Origin: an uncultured Prevotella sp. | GTDB lineage: Bacteria > Bacteroidota > Bacteroidia > Bacteroidales > Bacteroidaceae | Assembly (NCBI GenBank): GCA_946548085.1 | Contig: CAMNPN010000030.1 | Span: 1-64,000, forward strand | Length of the DNA: 64,000 bases | Direction: 5' to 3' | In this document: one piece after another, positions 9,441 through 18,376 of the stretch | Position numbering within the stretch: the first letter of the stretch is position 1 | How the letters are laid out: every line of letters begins with the position of its first letter | Made by a program: the position numbers and the translations under genes | The notes under the pieces: model-generated | What the model was told of the DNA's origin: nothing | The model's input: the letters and a program-made list of their open reading frames with translations, nothing else | Databases searched by the model: none

Positions 9441-10709
9441 ATGAGAAAGACCGTTTTCTTGATGATGGTGCTGGTGGCGATGACTGCCGCTGCCAAGACA
9501 AAGAAGAAGCCCGTGGCGGAGAGCTGGCCCGACGGGAGTGTGATGGCGGCGTGGTTCAAGGATACGACGAAGGTCGACGTAGCCACCCTGGGCCGGCAAT
9601 ACGACGTTACAGACTACGGCGTGGTGCGCGACTCGACACGCGTGCAGACGGCGGCCATCCAGAAGGTAATCGACCGTGCTGCCAGCGAGGGCGGGGGCGT
9701 CGTGGTGATCCCGGAAGGCACTTTCCTCACTGGCGCACTTTTCTTCAGACAAGGCACGCACCTGCACGTGGAGGGTCGGCTGAAAGGCTCAGACCGCATC
9801 ATCGACTTTCCCTGGCAGACCACCCGCATCGAGGGCGAGACGTGTACCTATTTCTGTGCACTGGTCAATGCCGACGGGCTCAACGGATTCACCATCAGCG
9901 GCCATGGCACCATCGATGGCAACGGACTGGCCTACTGGCAGGAGTTCTGGATACGGCGCAAGTGGAACCCGCAGTGTACCAACAAGGACGCGCAGCGGCC
10001 ACGGCTCACGTACATATCCAACTCGAGCAATGTCACCATACAGGATGTGCATCTGGTGAACTCGCCCTTCTGGACCAACCACATCTATAAGTGCGACCAT
10101 GTGCGCTATCTGGACTGCTATATCTTCGCCCCTACGGAGAATATCTGGGAGCCCGACCCTAAGCGGGGAGCTCCGTCGAGCGACGCCATCGACATCGATG
10201 CGTGTACCGACGTGCTCATCAACGGCTGTTTCATGCATGTGAACGACGATGCCGTTGTGCTCAAGGGAGGCAAGGGCACCTGGGCCGACAAGGACGCGAC
10301 CAACGGTCCCTGCGAGCGGATACTTATACAGAATTGTCGCTACGGACGGGTGCACGGCTGTCTCACCCTCGGCTCGGAGTCGATACACGACAGAAATGTC
10401 ATCCTGCGCAACTGCTACACCGAGCGTGCCGACCGCGTGCTCTGGCTGAAGATGCGCCCCGACACGCCGCAGCATTACGAGTACGTGACGGTGGAGCATA
10501 TCACCGGGCACTGCAAGCGGTTTCTCTTTATCCACCCGTGGACACAGTTCTTCAAGCCCGAGAAGCGTGATGACATGCCCCTTTCGCGCTGCAATAATAT
10601 CGTGATGCGTGACATACAGGTGGATGCCGAGACGCGTTTCGACGTGAAGACTTCAGACAAGTACGAGCTCATCGACTTCTTCGTCGACGGCCAGCCGGTT
10701 GTATTTTGA
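9441..10709 (+). CDS. GH28 polygalacturonase-family hydrolase, secreted
   Basis: This 422-residue protein has a signal peptide (residues 1-18) and a right-handed parallel beta-helix. GH28 catalytic features are visible: D248 in SSDAIDID, the Asp pair D269-D270 in VNDDAVVLKGG, and H305-G306 in VHGCLTLGSE. The N-terminal VTDYGVVRDSTRVQTAAIQK motif is the usual pectate-lyase-fold start. GH28 enzymes split alpha-1,4-galacturonan or the galacturonic acid-rhamnose bonds of rhamnogalacturonan; the neighbours (GH105, GH106, GH2) favour the latter or a xylogalacturonan/exo type. It is 20 bp upstream of the DUF4450-like gene and probably cotranscribed with it. The preceding gap is heptamer repeat with no promoter box, so it may depend on the reductase promoter at 8271. 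Confidence 0.85.
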   Translation: MRKTVFLMMVLVAMTAAAKTKKKPVAESWPDGSVMAAWFKDTTKVDVATLGRQYDVTDYGVVRDSTRVQTAAIQKVIDRAASEGGGVVVIPEGTFLTGALFFRQGTHLHVEGRLKGSDRIIDFPWQTTRIEGETCTYFCALVNADGLNGFTISGHGTIDGNGLAYWQEFWIRRKWNPQCTNKDAQRPRLTYISNSSNVTIQDVHLVNSPFWTNHIYKCDHVRYLDCYIFAPTENIWEPDPKRGAPSSDAIDIDACTDVLINGCFMHVNDDAVVLKGGKGTWADKDATNGPCERILIQNCRYGRVHGCLTLGSESIHDRNVILRNCYTERADRVLWLKMRPDTPQHYEYVTVEHITGHCKRFLFIHPWTQFFKPEKRDDMPLSRCNNIVMRDIQVDAETRFDVKTSDKYELIDFFVDGQPVVF

Positions 10710-10729
10710 ATAAACTCTAAACAATAAAC

Positions 10730-13700
10730 ATGAAACATTCCAAAGCGGCGCCCCTGCTGATGAGAGCGCTGGTGGTTGTCCTGGCCTCGCTGGTCTCTGC
10801 CGCTTCCCTGGCGCAGCCCCGTGGCAAGGCCGCTCCCCGCACCCTGCAGTATGAGCCGGGTGCGGGTGGTGGCTTCGTTTGTGTGGATGGTCATAACCGT
10901 TACACCCGTGCGCTCTATGGCAGTCATACTGACTGGCGACTTGACACATCCGACCGTCCGATATTCGCGGTGGTGAAGAAGGGCTATCATCGTAATATCC
11001 GTTTTGTGGCAGAAGTCGACGGCCACGACTATCCGTTGGAAGAGGCCACGCCTTGTACTGCCAGTTACCACAAAGCCCTCCGTACCTATACCGTCAGCGA
11101 TCGCCGGTGGGGTGGGGCACCGCTGAATATCAGGGTGGTAGCCCTGCCCGATGCGGAGGCAGCCATCTTCGAATTCTCTTCGTCTGGTCTGAAGGGCCGT
11201 GCCCGTATCAGAGCCTTAGTGTCGGAGATCGCCCAACCCAGACTGAGCCGCAACGGTGACATCGGCGCCGACAAGCCAGGCGTACTGGAACCAAAGGGCG
11301 AGGCGCTCCAGACTGTCGAGGTGCCGTTAGACGATGCCACCGTCTATATGAAGGTCGCGCTTCATGTCATGTCGCAGCTGTCTGTCGCCGAAGGGCGACG
11401 GCAGTTTGCTGCTGCCGAGACCTGGTATAGTGTCTTGTCGGCCCGCATCCAGTTCGACACGCCCGACCCCTATATCAATACCCTTGGCAGTGCCCTTGTC
11501 ATCGCAGCCGATGGCGACTGGGACGGGCAGACATGGCTGCACGGCTGTGTCGGCTGGCGTATGCCTCTTGCCGGCTGGCGGGCCGGCTATCTGGGTGATG
11601 TGCTCGGCTGGCCCGACAGGGCTGTCAGCCATTTCGACGCCTATGCCCGTAGTCAGGTGACCCAGGTGCCTCCCACGATACCCCATCCTTCGCAAGACCC
11701 GGCCATGAACATGGCCAGGGCCGAAAAGCGATGGGGCACTCAGATGTACTCCAACGGCTATATCTGCCGCAATCCCGGACGCAACGACCAGATGCATCAT
11801 TATGATATGAACCTGAACTTCGTCGATGAGTTGCTCTGGCATTTCCAGTACGATGCCGATACCGTCTACATGCGGAAGATGTGGCCAGTGCTTTCACGCC
11901 ATCTGGCATGGGAGAAGCGCAATTTCGACCCCGACGGCGACCATCTCTATGATGCCTATTGCTGCATCTGGGCCAGCGACGCGCTCTACTATAGCGGCGG
12001 TGCCGTCACCCATAGCTCCGCCTATAACTATCGCGGCAACCGGCTGGCGGCGCGTATCGCGGAAATGATCGGCGAAGACCCTTCCCCCTATCGCCGGGAG
12101 GCCGATGAGATCCTGAAAGCCCTGAACGGGCGGCTGTGGATTCCGGGGAAGGGCGTATGGGCGGAGTATCAGGACGCGATGGGACTGCGCCGGCGCCACG
12201 ACCATCCAGCCGTGTGGAGCATCTATACGCCGATAGACTGCGGCGCCTGTAGTCCGCAGCAGGCATACCTCGCTACACAGTATATCGACCGTCACATCCC
12301 GCATATCGAAGTGGAGCAGACGGGCTATCACACGATCTCCACCAGCGACTGGATGCCCTACTCGTGGAGCATCAACAACGTGGCTGCCGCCGAGGTGATG
12401 CATACGGCATTGGCCTATTTCGAGGCAGGAAGGGCTGAAGATGGCTACAGGCTGATGAAGGCCAACATCCTCGATCAGATGTACTACGGCCAGAGCCCCG
12501 CCAATTTCGGACAGATCAGCCACTACGACGCTGCCCGAGGGGAGTGCTATCGTGATTTCGGCGACTGTATCGGCATCAGCAGCCGTACGCTGATTCAGGG
12601 ACTCTTCGGCATCATTCCCCAGTCGCTCTATGGCCAGTGCATCATCCGCCCCGGTTTCCCGTCGGCGTGGCAGCATGCCAGTGTCAAGACTCCCTATCTC
12701 GACTATCAGTATCAGCGCGAGGGCACCAAGGTGCGGGTCGTTGTGACGCAGCGCTTCCCGCGCCCGCTGCAGATCATCCTCCGGCAGAACACCGGCAGCG
12801 GCACTTTCCATGATGTAGAGGGTAGCAAGGCGGCCTGTCAGGTGATAGAATACGACCTCTCGGGGCATGGTTTAGTCGATTCGAGGAGTGAGGAGGGAGG
12901 AGTGAGGAGTGAGAATACTCCTGCCGCAGGATCAGCCTCTGAACAAATCTCCCTCCACACTCCACACTCCTCCCTCCTCGAAACACACTCCTCCCTCCTC
13001 GAAACACACTCCAGTCTTGGCCTTTCCGAGCCCATCCTTTCCGAGCCCTTCCGTACCGTCAGCCTCGACCGCTATTTCAACGCCGAGGTGGGTGACATCT
13101 TTAAGAACAAGTATCAGTCGCCGCGCCCGCAGACCACCACCCTGCAAATCCCGCTTCAGGGCATCGGCGAGTGGTGCCATCCTCATCAGTCGGCCGAGAT
13201 CAGCGACTCCGTCTTCCGTCGTCAGGTCTCCGACGGCGTCTTCCGTGTGGCAGGCGTTCCTATGGCCACGCCGGCAGAGGGACGTAATATCATCTATACC
13301 AGTCTGTGGGACGTCTATCCCGACTCGGTAGTCCTGCCGCTGAAGGGTAGGGCAGCGCGGGCCTATCTCCTGATGGCAGGCTCTACCAATCACATGCAGA
13401 GCCGTATCGACAATGCGCTCGTCGTCGCCGCCTATACCGACGGCAGCACCGACACGCTGGCACTGCGCAATCCCGACAACTGGTGTCCTATCGAGCAAGA
13501 CTATTATGTCGACGGTCTCGCCTTCCGTGCTGTCAGTCCCCGTCCTTATCGTGTCAGTTTCAGTACCGGCATCGTCAGCCGCCACCTTGGCAGCGCCATG
13601 CCGCTCGGCGGCGACTATGGCCGCGAGATACCCGGCGGTGCGGGGCAGATGCTCGTCATGCCGCTCAATGCCCGCAAGCGTCTGAGGTCGCTCACCTTGC

Positions 13701-13753
13701 GCACACTCTCAAACGATGTCGTCGTCGGGCTCATGGCCGTCACGCTCCAATGA
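10730..13753 (+). CDS. Secreted DUF4450-like (alpha/alpha)6-barrel protein with an in-frame repeat insertion
   Basis: This 1007-residue exported protein has a signal peptide (about residues 1-28). The region from about residue 45 (GGGFVCVDGHNRYTRALYGS) resembles Bacteroidales DUF4450 proteins found with pectin enzymes. The middle (about 240-690) has helix-barrel features such as DGDWDGQTWLHG, NDQMHHYDMN and WMPYSWSINN, as in GH78/GH63-clan glycosidases. Residues about 718-761 are Ser/His/Glu-rich low-complexity sequence encoded by a palindromic heptamer element that recurs between genes at 16062-16163. The C-terminal 240 residues are a beta domain. Enzyme activity is not known to me; the neighbours suggest a role in rhamnogalacturonan breakdown. 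Its 3' end overlaps the convergent SDR gene by 14 bp. Confidence 0.65.
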   Translation: MKHSKAAPLLMRALVVVLASLVSAASLAQPRGKAAPRTLQYEPGAGGGFVCVDGHNRYTRALYGSHTDWRLDTSDRPIFAVVKKGYHRNIRFVAEVDGHDYPLEEATPCTASYHKALRTYTVSDRRWGGAPLNIRVVALPDAEAAIFEFSSSGLKGRARIRALVSEIAQPRLSRNGDIGADKPGVLEPKGEALQTVEVPLDDATVYMKVALHVMSQLSVAEGRRQFAAAETWYSVLSARIQFDTPDPYINTLGSALVIAADGDWDGQTWLHGCVGWRMPLAGWRAGYLGDVLGWPDRAVSHFDAYARSQVTQVPPTIPHPSQDPAMNMARAEKRWGTQMYSNGYICRNPGRNDQMHHYDMNLNFVDELLWHFQYDADTVYMRKMWPVLSRHLAWEKRNFDPDGDHLYDAYCCIWASDALYYSGGAVTHSSAYNYRGNRLAARIAEMIGEDPSPYRREADEILKALNGRLWIPGKGVWAEYQDAMGLRRRHDHPAVWSIYTPIDCGACSPQQAYLATQYIDRHIPHIEVEQTGYHTISTSDWMPYSWSINNVAAAEVMHTALAYFEAGRAEDGYRLMKANILDQMYYGQSPANFGQISHYDAARGECYRDFGDCIGISSRTLIQGLFGIIPQSLYGQCIIRPGFPSAWQHASVKTPYLDYQYQREGTKVRVVVTQRFPRPLQIILRQNTGSGTFHDVEGSKAACQVIEYDLSGHGLVDSRSEEGGVRSENTPAAGSASEQISLHTPHSSLLETHSSLLETHSSLGLSEPILSEPFRTVSLDRYFNAEVGDIFKNKYQSPRPQTTTLQIPLQGIGEWCHPHQSAEISDSVFRRQVSDGVFRVAGVPMATPAEGRNIIYTSLWDVYPDSVVLPLKGRAARAYLLMAGSTNHMQSRIDNALVVAAYTDGSTDTLALRNPDNWCPIEQDYYVDGLAFRAVSPRPYRVSFSTGIVSRHLGSAMPLGGDYGREIPGGAGQMLVMPLNARKRLRSLTLRTLSNDVVVGLMAVTLQ
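12881..13011. repeat. Palindromic heptamer element inside the DUF4450-like gene
   Basis: The left arm is GAGGAGT-type heptamers and the right arm ACACTCC/TCCCTCC heptamers. The core (about 12912-12950) is nearly identical to the core of the intergenic copy at 16062-16163. In this copy the right end is extended by a duplicated block with TCGAAAC. The reading frame stays open through it. Confidence 0.85.
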
Positions 13754-14768
13754 ACTTCTTCTTTGCCGCTTCCTGCGCCTCGATCACGCGGTCGCACCAG
13801 CGGTCAAAGTCGGGGTCTTCCTGTTGTAGCTCAGGGTGGTCGAGAATATGTTCAAGCGTGCGGCGGATGCCTTCCTCGAATCTTACGCAAGCCTGGAATC
13901 CCGGCACTGCCCGCTTCAGTTTCGTGCAGTCGAAGACCACGCTCACCGCCTTGTCGCCCAGCAGTCCTCCCTCCAGGTCGTAGGCCTGGGGAGCCACGTC
14001 GCCCAGGAATCTGGAAGATACATAATAGGGGTTCAGGTCCACATGCAGCGCATCGGCAATCGCCTGGTAGATCTGATTCCAGGTGAGTGTCTCGTCGCTC
14101 ATGATCTGGAAGGCCTCTCCGATGGCATGAGGATTGCCCAGCAGGCCGATGAAACCGCGGGCAAAGTCCTCGTTCCACGTCATCGTCCACAGCGAGCTGC
14201 CGTCGCCTTGTATCAGTACGGGCTTGCCGGCCATCATGCGCTTTATCACCTGCCAGCTGCCCTTTGTGCCGTGGATGCCCAGGGGCACGCTGCGCTCGCA
14301 GTAGGTGTGGCTGGGGCGGACGATGGTTACGGGGAATCCCTCCTCGCGATAGTGCTTCATCAGCACCTCCTCGCAGGCAATCTTGTTGCGCGAATACTCC
14401 CAGTGCGGATTGGCCAGTGTCGTACCCTCATTGATGATATAGCCACGTGCCGGCTTGTGGTAGGCCGAGGCAGAACTGATATACACGTATTGTCGTGTCC
14501 GGCCGCGGAACAGCCGGAAATCGCGCTCCACCTGCTCGGGCACGAAGCCGATGAACTCGCAGACGACATCAAACTGCATGTCGCCGAGTTTCCCGGCTAC
14601 CACCGCCTCGTCCTCGATGTCTGCCACGATTTGGTTTACTCCCTTAGGCAGTTCTGCCTGACGGTTACCGCGGTTCAGCAACCATAGTTCATGCTCGCTC
14701 TGGGCCAGCTGTCGGGTAATGGCACTGCTGATCGTGCCCGTACCGCCAATCATCAAGATCTTCATCAT
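13740..14768 (-). CDS. NAD-dependent epimerase/dehydratase (extended/atypical SDR)
   Basis: This cytoplasmic protein has 342 residues. The Rossmann motif GGTGTIS is at residues 8-14 and the YxxxK pair is Y125/K129 in WEYSRNK, preceded by SSASAY. The later part (DFARGFIGLLGNP, ETLTWNQIYQ) resembles sugar-nucleotide epimerase-like SDRs, so the likely role is conversion of a nucleotide sugar or a free sugar acid; the substrate cannot be read from sequence. It has its own promoter (TATCTTTG, 14806-14813) and faces the pectin genes, its stop overlapping the end of the DUF4450-like gene. Together with the divergent Gfo/Idh/MocA gene it may process liberated sugars. Confidence 0.75.
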   Translation of the reverse strand: MMKILMIGGTGTISSAITRQLAQSEHELWLLNRGNRQAELPKGVNQIVADIEDEAVVAGKLGDMQFDVVCEFIGFVPEQVERDFRLFRGRTRQYVYISSASAYHKPARGYIINEGTTLANPHWEYSRNKIACEEVLMKHYREEGFPVTIVRPSHTYCERSVPLGIHGTKGSWQVIKRMMAGKPVLIQGDGSSLWTMTWNEDFARGFIGLLGNPHAIGEAFQIMSDETLTWNQIYQAIADALHVDLNPYYVSSRFLGDVAPQAYDLEGGLLGDKAVSVVFDCTKLKRAVPGFQACVRFEEGIRRTLEHILDHPELQQEDPDFDRWCDRVIEAQEAAKKKFIGA

Positions 14769-14805
14769 TGCGCTTTTATTTAGTTTAATTATGTCATTGT
14801 TGCCG

Positions 14806-14813
14806 CAAAGATA
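14806..14813 (-). promoter_or_regulatory. -7 box TATCTTTG for the SDR gene
   Basis: A perfect TAnnTTTG match on the minus strand, 37 bp before the ATG at 14768. Confidence 0.7.
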
Positions 14814-14899
14814 GGCATTTTCCCTTGTTCACCGTGTGCCGCAGGCCTTTTTTTTTGATTATTTATGAATCATGCGGGGCTAAAACTTAAATTGTTACA

Positions 14900-14944
14900 T
14901 GCTCACAAGGTGTCTGCTCACAAGGTGTCTGACACTTTGTGAGG
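14900..14944. repeat. Two direct and one inverted copy of a 13-bp motif
   Basis: CTCACAAGGTGTC occurs at 14902-14914 and 14917-14929 and is followed by its near-perfect inverse GACACTTTGTGAG at 14931-14943. It lies in the 296-bp divergent gap between the SDR and oxidoreductase promoters. It could be a regulator binding site or alternative hairpins. Confidence 0.6.
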
Positions 14945-14992
14945 CCCCGCCCTAAAAAATGCTAAATGCTTGCGTAATCCAAAAATAAGCAT

Positions 14993-15000
14993 TATCTTTG
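14993..15000 (+). promoter_or_regulatory. -7 box TATCTTTG for the Gfo/Idh/MocA gene
   Basis: A perfect TAnnTTTG match 64 bp before the ATG at 15065. Confidence 0.7.
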
Positions 15001-15064
15001 TAGCGCAAATAAGGAAAGTGATTATTCTAAACTATCAGCAACTAACATTACACAACAAAAACTA

Positions 15065-16060
15065 ATGGATATGAAGCAAGATGGAATACTGAGAGTGGGA
15101 ATCATCGGCACAGGCTGGATAGCCGAGAAGGCCGCCATCACGCTGCGCGGCCTCGCTACCTGTGAGGCCTATGCCGTGGGCTCGCGCAGTCAGCAGAAGG
15201 CGGAGGCTTTTGCACGACAGTGGGGGATAGGCAGGGCTTACGGCTCATACGCTGCCCTGATGGCCGATCCGGATGTAGACCTTGTATATGTCGGGACGCC
15301 TCACTCCCACCATTATGAGGTGACCCGCGAGGCCTTGCTGGCCGGCAAGCCCTGTCTGGTGGAGAAGGCTTTTATGGCGAACTGCCGTCAGGCGGAAGAG
15401 ATCGTCAGCCTGGCCCGCGAGCGGCATGTCTTCCTGGCCGAGGCCATCTGGACGCGCTACCAGCCCGTGGTCGGGATGGTGCGCCACCTGCTCAACAGCG
15501 GGCGCATCGGCACGCCCCGGCTGCTCACAGCCACCCTCGGCTACTCGATGGGTGAGAAGCCGCGCATCATGCGGCCAGACCTCTGTGGCGGTGCCCTGCT
15601 CGACCTCGGGGTGTATGCCCTGAATTTTGTGCGCATGTTCTTCCCCGCAGATATCGTCAGCATCGACGGCCAGTGCGTGAAGTCTGCCACCGGCATGGAT
15701 ATTACCGAGGCCATCACCCTCGTGCTCTCAGACGGCATGCTGTGCAACCTTCAGTCGAGTGCAGCCTGCGTGGGCGATAATATCGGTGTCATTGCAGGCA
15801 CCGACGGTAACCTGATTATAGACAATATCAACAACCCGCAGAAGATCACCGTCAACACTCACGACCGCCAGTTTGTGGAGGATATCCATGTGCCGAAACA
15901 GATCACGGGCTATGAGTATCAGTTTGAAGCCTGCCGCCAGGCGCTCATCGACGGTCTGACAGAGCCGCGCGAGATGCCCCATGAGGAGACACTGTATATC
16001 ATGTCGCTCATGGACGGCCTGCGTCAGAAGTGGGGCGTGCGCTATCCGATGGACGATTGA
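15065..16060 (+). CDS. Gfo/Idh/MocA-family oxidoreductase
   Basis: This cytoplasmic NAD(P)-dependent dehydrogenase of 331 residues has the N-terminal dinucleotide motif VGIIGTGWIA (residues 11-20) and the conserved E100-K101 of the family in LVEKAF. The second domain starts near residue 125 (EAIWTRYQP) with GGALLDLGVYAL as substrate-site segment. Family members oxidise or reduce sugars, inositols or sugar derivatives; dimeric dihydrodiol/xylose dehydrogenase-like proteins are the nearest pattern. The start is the ATG at 15065, 64 bp after the promoter box; ATG 15071 is an alternative. Its place in the pectin region suggests a role in handling released sugars, which is inference. Confidence 0.8.
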   Translation: MDMKQDGILRVGIIGTGWIAEKAAITLRGLATCEAYAVGSRSQQKAEAFARQWGIGRAYGSYAALMADPDVDLVYVGTPHSHHYEVTREALLAGKPCLVEKAFMANCRQAEEIVSLARERHVFLAEAIWTRYQPVVGMVRHLLNSGRIGTPRLLTATLGYSMGEKPRIMRPDLCGGALLDLGVYALNFVRMFFPADIVSIDGQCVKSATGMDITEAITLVLSDGMLCNLQSSAACVGDNIGVIAGTDGNLIIDNINNPQKITVNTHDRQFVEDIHVPKQITGYEYQFEACRQALIDGLTEPREMPHEETLYIMSLMDGLRQKWGVRYPMDD

Positions 16061-16061
16061 C

Positions 16062-16163
16062 GGGGGAGGAGTGTGGAGGGAGGAGTGAGGAGTGAGAATA
16101 CTCCTGCTGCAGAATCAGCCTCTGAACATATCTCACTCCACACTCCACACTCCTCCCTCCACG
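16062..16163. repeat. Palindromic heptamer element, intergenic copy
   Basis: GGAGTGT/GGAGGGA/GGAGTGA heptamers on the left pair with CCACACT/CCTCCCT heptamers on the right around a core of about 38 bp. The core matches the in-gene copy at 12881-13011 with a few changes. It occupies most of the 137-bp gap and could fold as a long hairpin. Confidence 0.85.
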
Positions 16164-16197
16164 AATAAACTCTGTAAACTACAAAAAGAATCACGAT

Positions 16198-18105
16198 ATG
16201 AGACGGATGTTTTGCAACATGATCATGGCAACAATAGCCTTAGCAACCGCGCTGACAGCACAGGCTGGCAAGTACCAGAACTTCAAGGTGTCTACATATA
16301 TTCGTGCCCAGGACGTGGTGCGGATGGCAGACGATCAGTTCCTCAATGAGACGTGGCAGACGATCAGCTCGCAGGTGGATCTGGACAAGATATACCTGGA
16401 GACCCACCGCGACGCCTTCACCGTCGATGAGAAGACGATGACGAAGGTAAAGAAATTCTTCCTTTCGAAAGGCCTCGAAGTGGGTGGCGGCATCACCTAT
16501 ACGCGCTCAGAACCTTCCGATTTCGAGACCTACAGTTACGCCCGTCCTGTGGAGCGCCAGCAGGTTCGTGAGGTGGCCGAATATACTGCGCGGCTCTTCG
16601 ACGACTTCATCCTCGACGACTTCTTCTTCATCGACTTGAAGAACAACGACGAGATCGCCGCAAAGGAGCGGAGTGGCAAGAGTTGGACTGACTACCGTCT
16701 GCGGCTGATGGCTGATGCGGGGCGCGAGCTGGTGGTGGAACCCGCGAAACGGGTGAACCCGAAGGTGAAGGTCATCATCAAGTATCCCAACTGGTACGAC
16801 CACTTCCACGGCCTTGGCTTCAACCTCGAAGAGGAGTCGCTCTACTTCGACGGCATCTGGACGGGTACCGAGACGCGCGATCCGGCCTCGGCCCAGCACC
16901 TTCAGAATTATCTCAGTTATAACGTCGTACGCTACTTTGATAATATCGCCCCAGGCAAGAACGGTGGCGGATGGGTCGATGCCGGCGGTATCCACATGAG
17001 CATGGACCGCTATGCGGAACAGTTGCATCTGACGATGCTCTCGAAGACGCCTGAGATCATCCTCTGGAACTATATGCAGCTCTACGACGTGAAAATCACG
17101 CCCCAGATGCGTGCCCCGTGGCAGGACCTTGGAGGAAACAGTTTCCGTTACGACGAGATGACAGCCCCCTACACAAAGGACAAGGGCGGCCCTGCCATCC
17201 AGCCTACGACGATGGCCCGCTTTGCCAGCGTCACCCTCCGACAGACAGACCGGTTGACGGGTCTTCTGGGAAATCCTGTCGGCCTTGTCTCGTATAAGCC
17301 CTATCACTCCTCGGGTGAAGACTTCCTGCAGAACTATCTTGGTATGATCGGCCTGCCAATGGATATGCATCCACGGTTCCCGGAGGACCGCCAGCAGATT
17401 CTGCTGACGGAGCAGGCTGCCCATGACCCGCAGATCGTAAACAAGATAAAGCAGCAACTCAGGAAGGGTGGCGACGTGATGATCACTACCGGACTGCTGA
17501 AGGCCATCCGTGAGAATCTGGCAGACGTTTGCGAACTCTACTGCGGCGATCTGAAGGCCATCGTCGGCGACTTCGGCTTTGCAGGAAAGGCGCAACGCGA
17601 GTTTATTATTCCCCAAGTGAAGTATTTTACCAATGATGCCTGGGAGGTGGTCAGCGCAGGCCGTCCCCTCACCGGTGGCGTCTCTGGCTATCCCATCCTG
17701 CTGCGCGACACTTACTCGAAGGGCATGCTCTTCGTCCTGACCATCCCCGACGATTTTGGCAACCTCTATGACTATCCCGCCGGGGCGTTGAATGTGATCC
17801 GTCGCGCCATGAGCAAGGATGTGGGGGCCTATATCGAGGGACCGTCGAAAGTAGCTCTGTTTCCTTACGATAATAAGACAATGGTTGTAGAGAATTTCAA
17901 CGATGAGGCTGTGTCTGTAAGGGTCGTTATAAATAGTAAGGTGTCAGTTCTCCGTAATCTGCTGACGGGTGAGCAGTTGAAGGCTGTTGAGCTCCCGAAG
18001 GCAGTCCCGACATGGGGGCGCAACCGCTTCTTTGGCTATCCTGACGGAGCGACTGTCTTCGATATAGAACTGGCTGCCCACAGTTATATTGGATTAGGAT
18101 ATTAA
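16198..18105 (+). CDS. Secreted protein of unknown family, possibly a TIM-barrel glycosidase
   Basis: This 635-residue protein has a signal peptide (residues 1-22, ending LTAQAGK). I do not recognise the family. Features include strand-like acidic segments FDDFILDDFFFIDL and LYFDGIWTGTETRDP, a KVKVIIKYPNWYDHF strand, and a later GGDVMITTGLLKAI segment with an ATP-grasp- or beta-galactosidase-like trimerisation look. Strand-end Asp/Glu residues are what one would expect of a (beta/alpha)8 hydrolase, but no catalytic pair can be fixed. The C-terminal 100 residues look like an all-beta domain (TMVVENFNDEAVSVRVV). Location between a sugar oxidoreductase and an MFS transporter and beside GH2/28/105/106 suggests a carbohydrate-active role. 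Confidence 0.5.
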   Translation: MRRMFCNMIMATIALATALTAQAGKYQNFKVSTYIRAQDVVRMADDQFLNETWQTISSQVDLDKIYLETHRDAFTVDEKTMTKVKKFFLSKGLEVGGGITYTRSEPSDFETYSYARPVERQQVREVAEYTARLFDDFILDDFFFIDLKNNDEIAAKERSGKSWTDYRLRLMADAGRELVVEPAKRVNPKVKVIIKYPNWYDHFHGLGFNLEEESLYFDGIWTGTETRDPASAQHLQNYLSYNVVRYFDNIAPGKNGGGWVDAGGIHMSMDRYAEQLHLTMLSKTPEIILWNYMQLYDVKITPQMRAPWQDLGGNSFRYDEMTAPYTKDKGGPAIQPTTMARFASVTLRQTDRLTGLLGNPVGLVSYKPYHSSGEDFLQNYLGMIGLPMDMHPRFPEDRQQILLTEQAAHDPQIVNKIKQQLRKGGDVMITTGLLKAIRENLADVCELYCGDLKAIVGDFGFAGKAQREFIIPQVKYFTNDAWEVVSAGRPLTGGVSGYPILLRDTYSKGMLFVLTIPDDFGNLYDYPAGALNVIRRAMSKDVGAYIEGPSKVALFPYDNKTMVVENFNDEAVSVRVVINSKVSVLRNLLTGEQLKAVELPKAVPTWGRNRFFGYPDGATVFDIELAAHSYIGLGY

Positions 18106-18118
18106 TATGTTAATGTAT

Positions 18119-18334
18119 ATGAGAACAAAACGAAATAGATTGATGCTGCTGATGGCAGCCCTGCTCTTCGCAGTGGCAGCACATCCGCAGTCTTATCCGA
18201 CGAAGCTGCTGGCACACGAGCAGCAGATAGAGAGCGCCGACTATGCGGAACAAGACCTTGTGGGTTACCGTTGGTATGAGTGTAAGAACGTCGCCACGGC
18301 TTTAACGATGAGAAGAACTCGGGTATCGAGGTGA
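18119..18334 (+). pseudogene. Truncated or frameshifted start of a secreted protein
   Basis: From the ATG at 18119 there is a clean signal peptide (MRTKRNRLMLLMAALLFAVA) and about 35 plausible residues (LLAHEQQIESADYAEQD, GYRWYECKNV). The frame then turns into an unlikely Arg/Thr tail. Shifting frame near 18295 gives a more protein-like end (GFNDEKNSGIEVIQSEQ, stop near 18351). Either way it ends before 18,360. It looks like the remnant of a larger exported gene cut away in front of the MFS gene; the original product is unknown. Confidence 0.45.
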
Positions 18335-18376
18335 TTCAAAGTGAACAGTGAAAATGATTAGTATCTGACTCTCACG

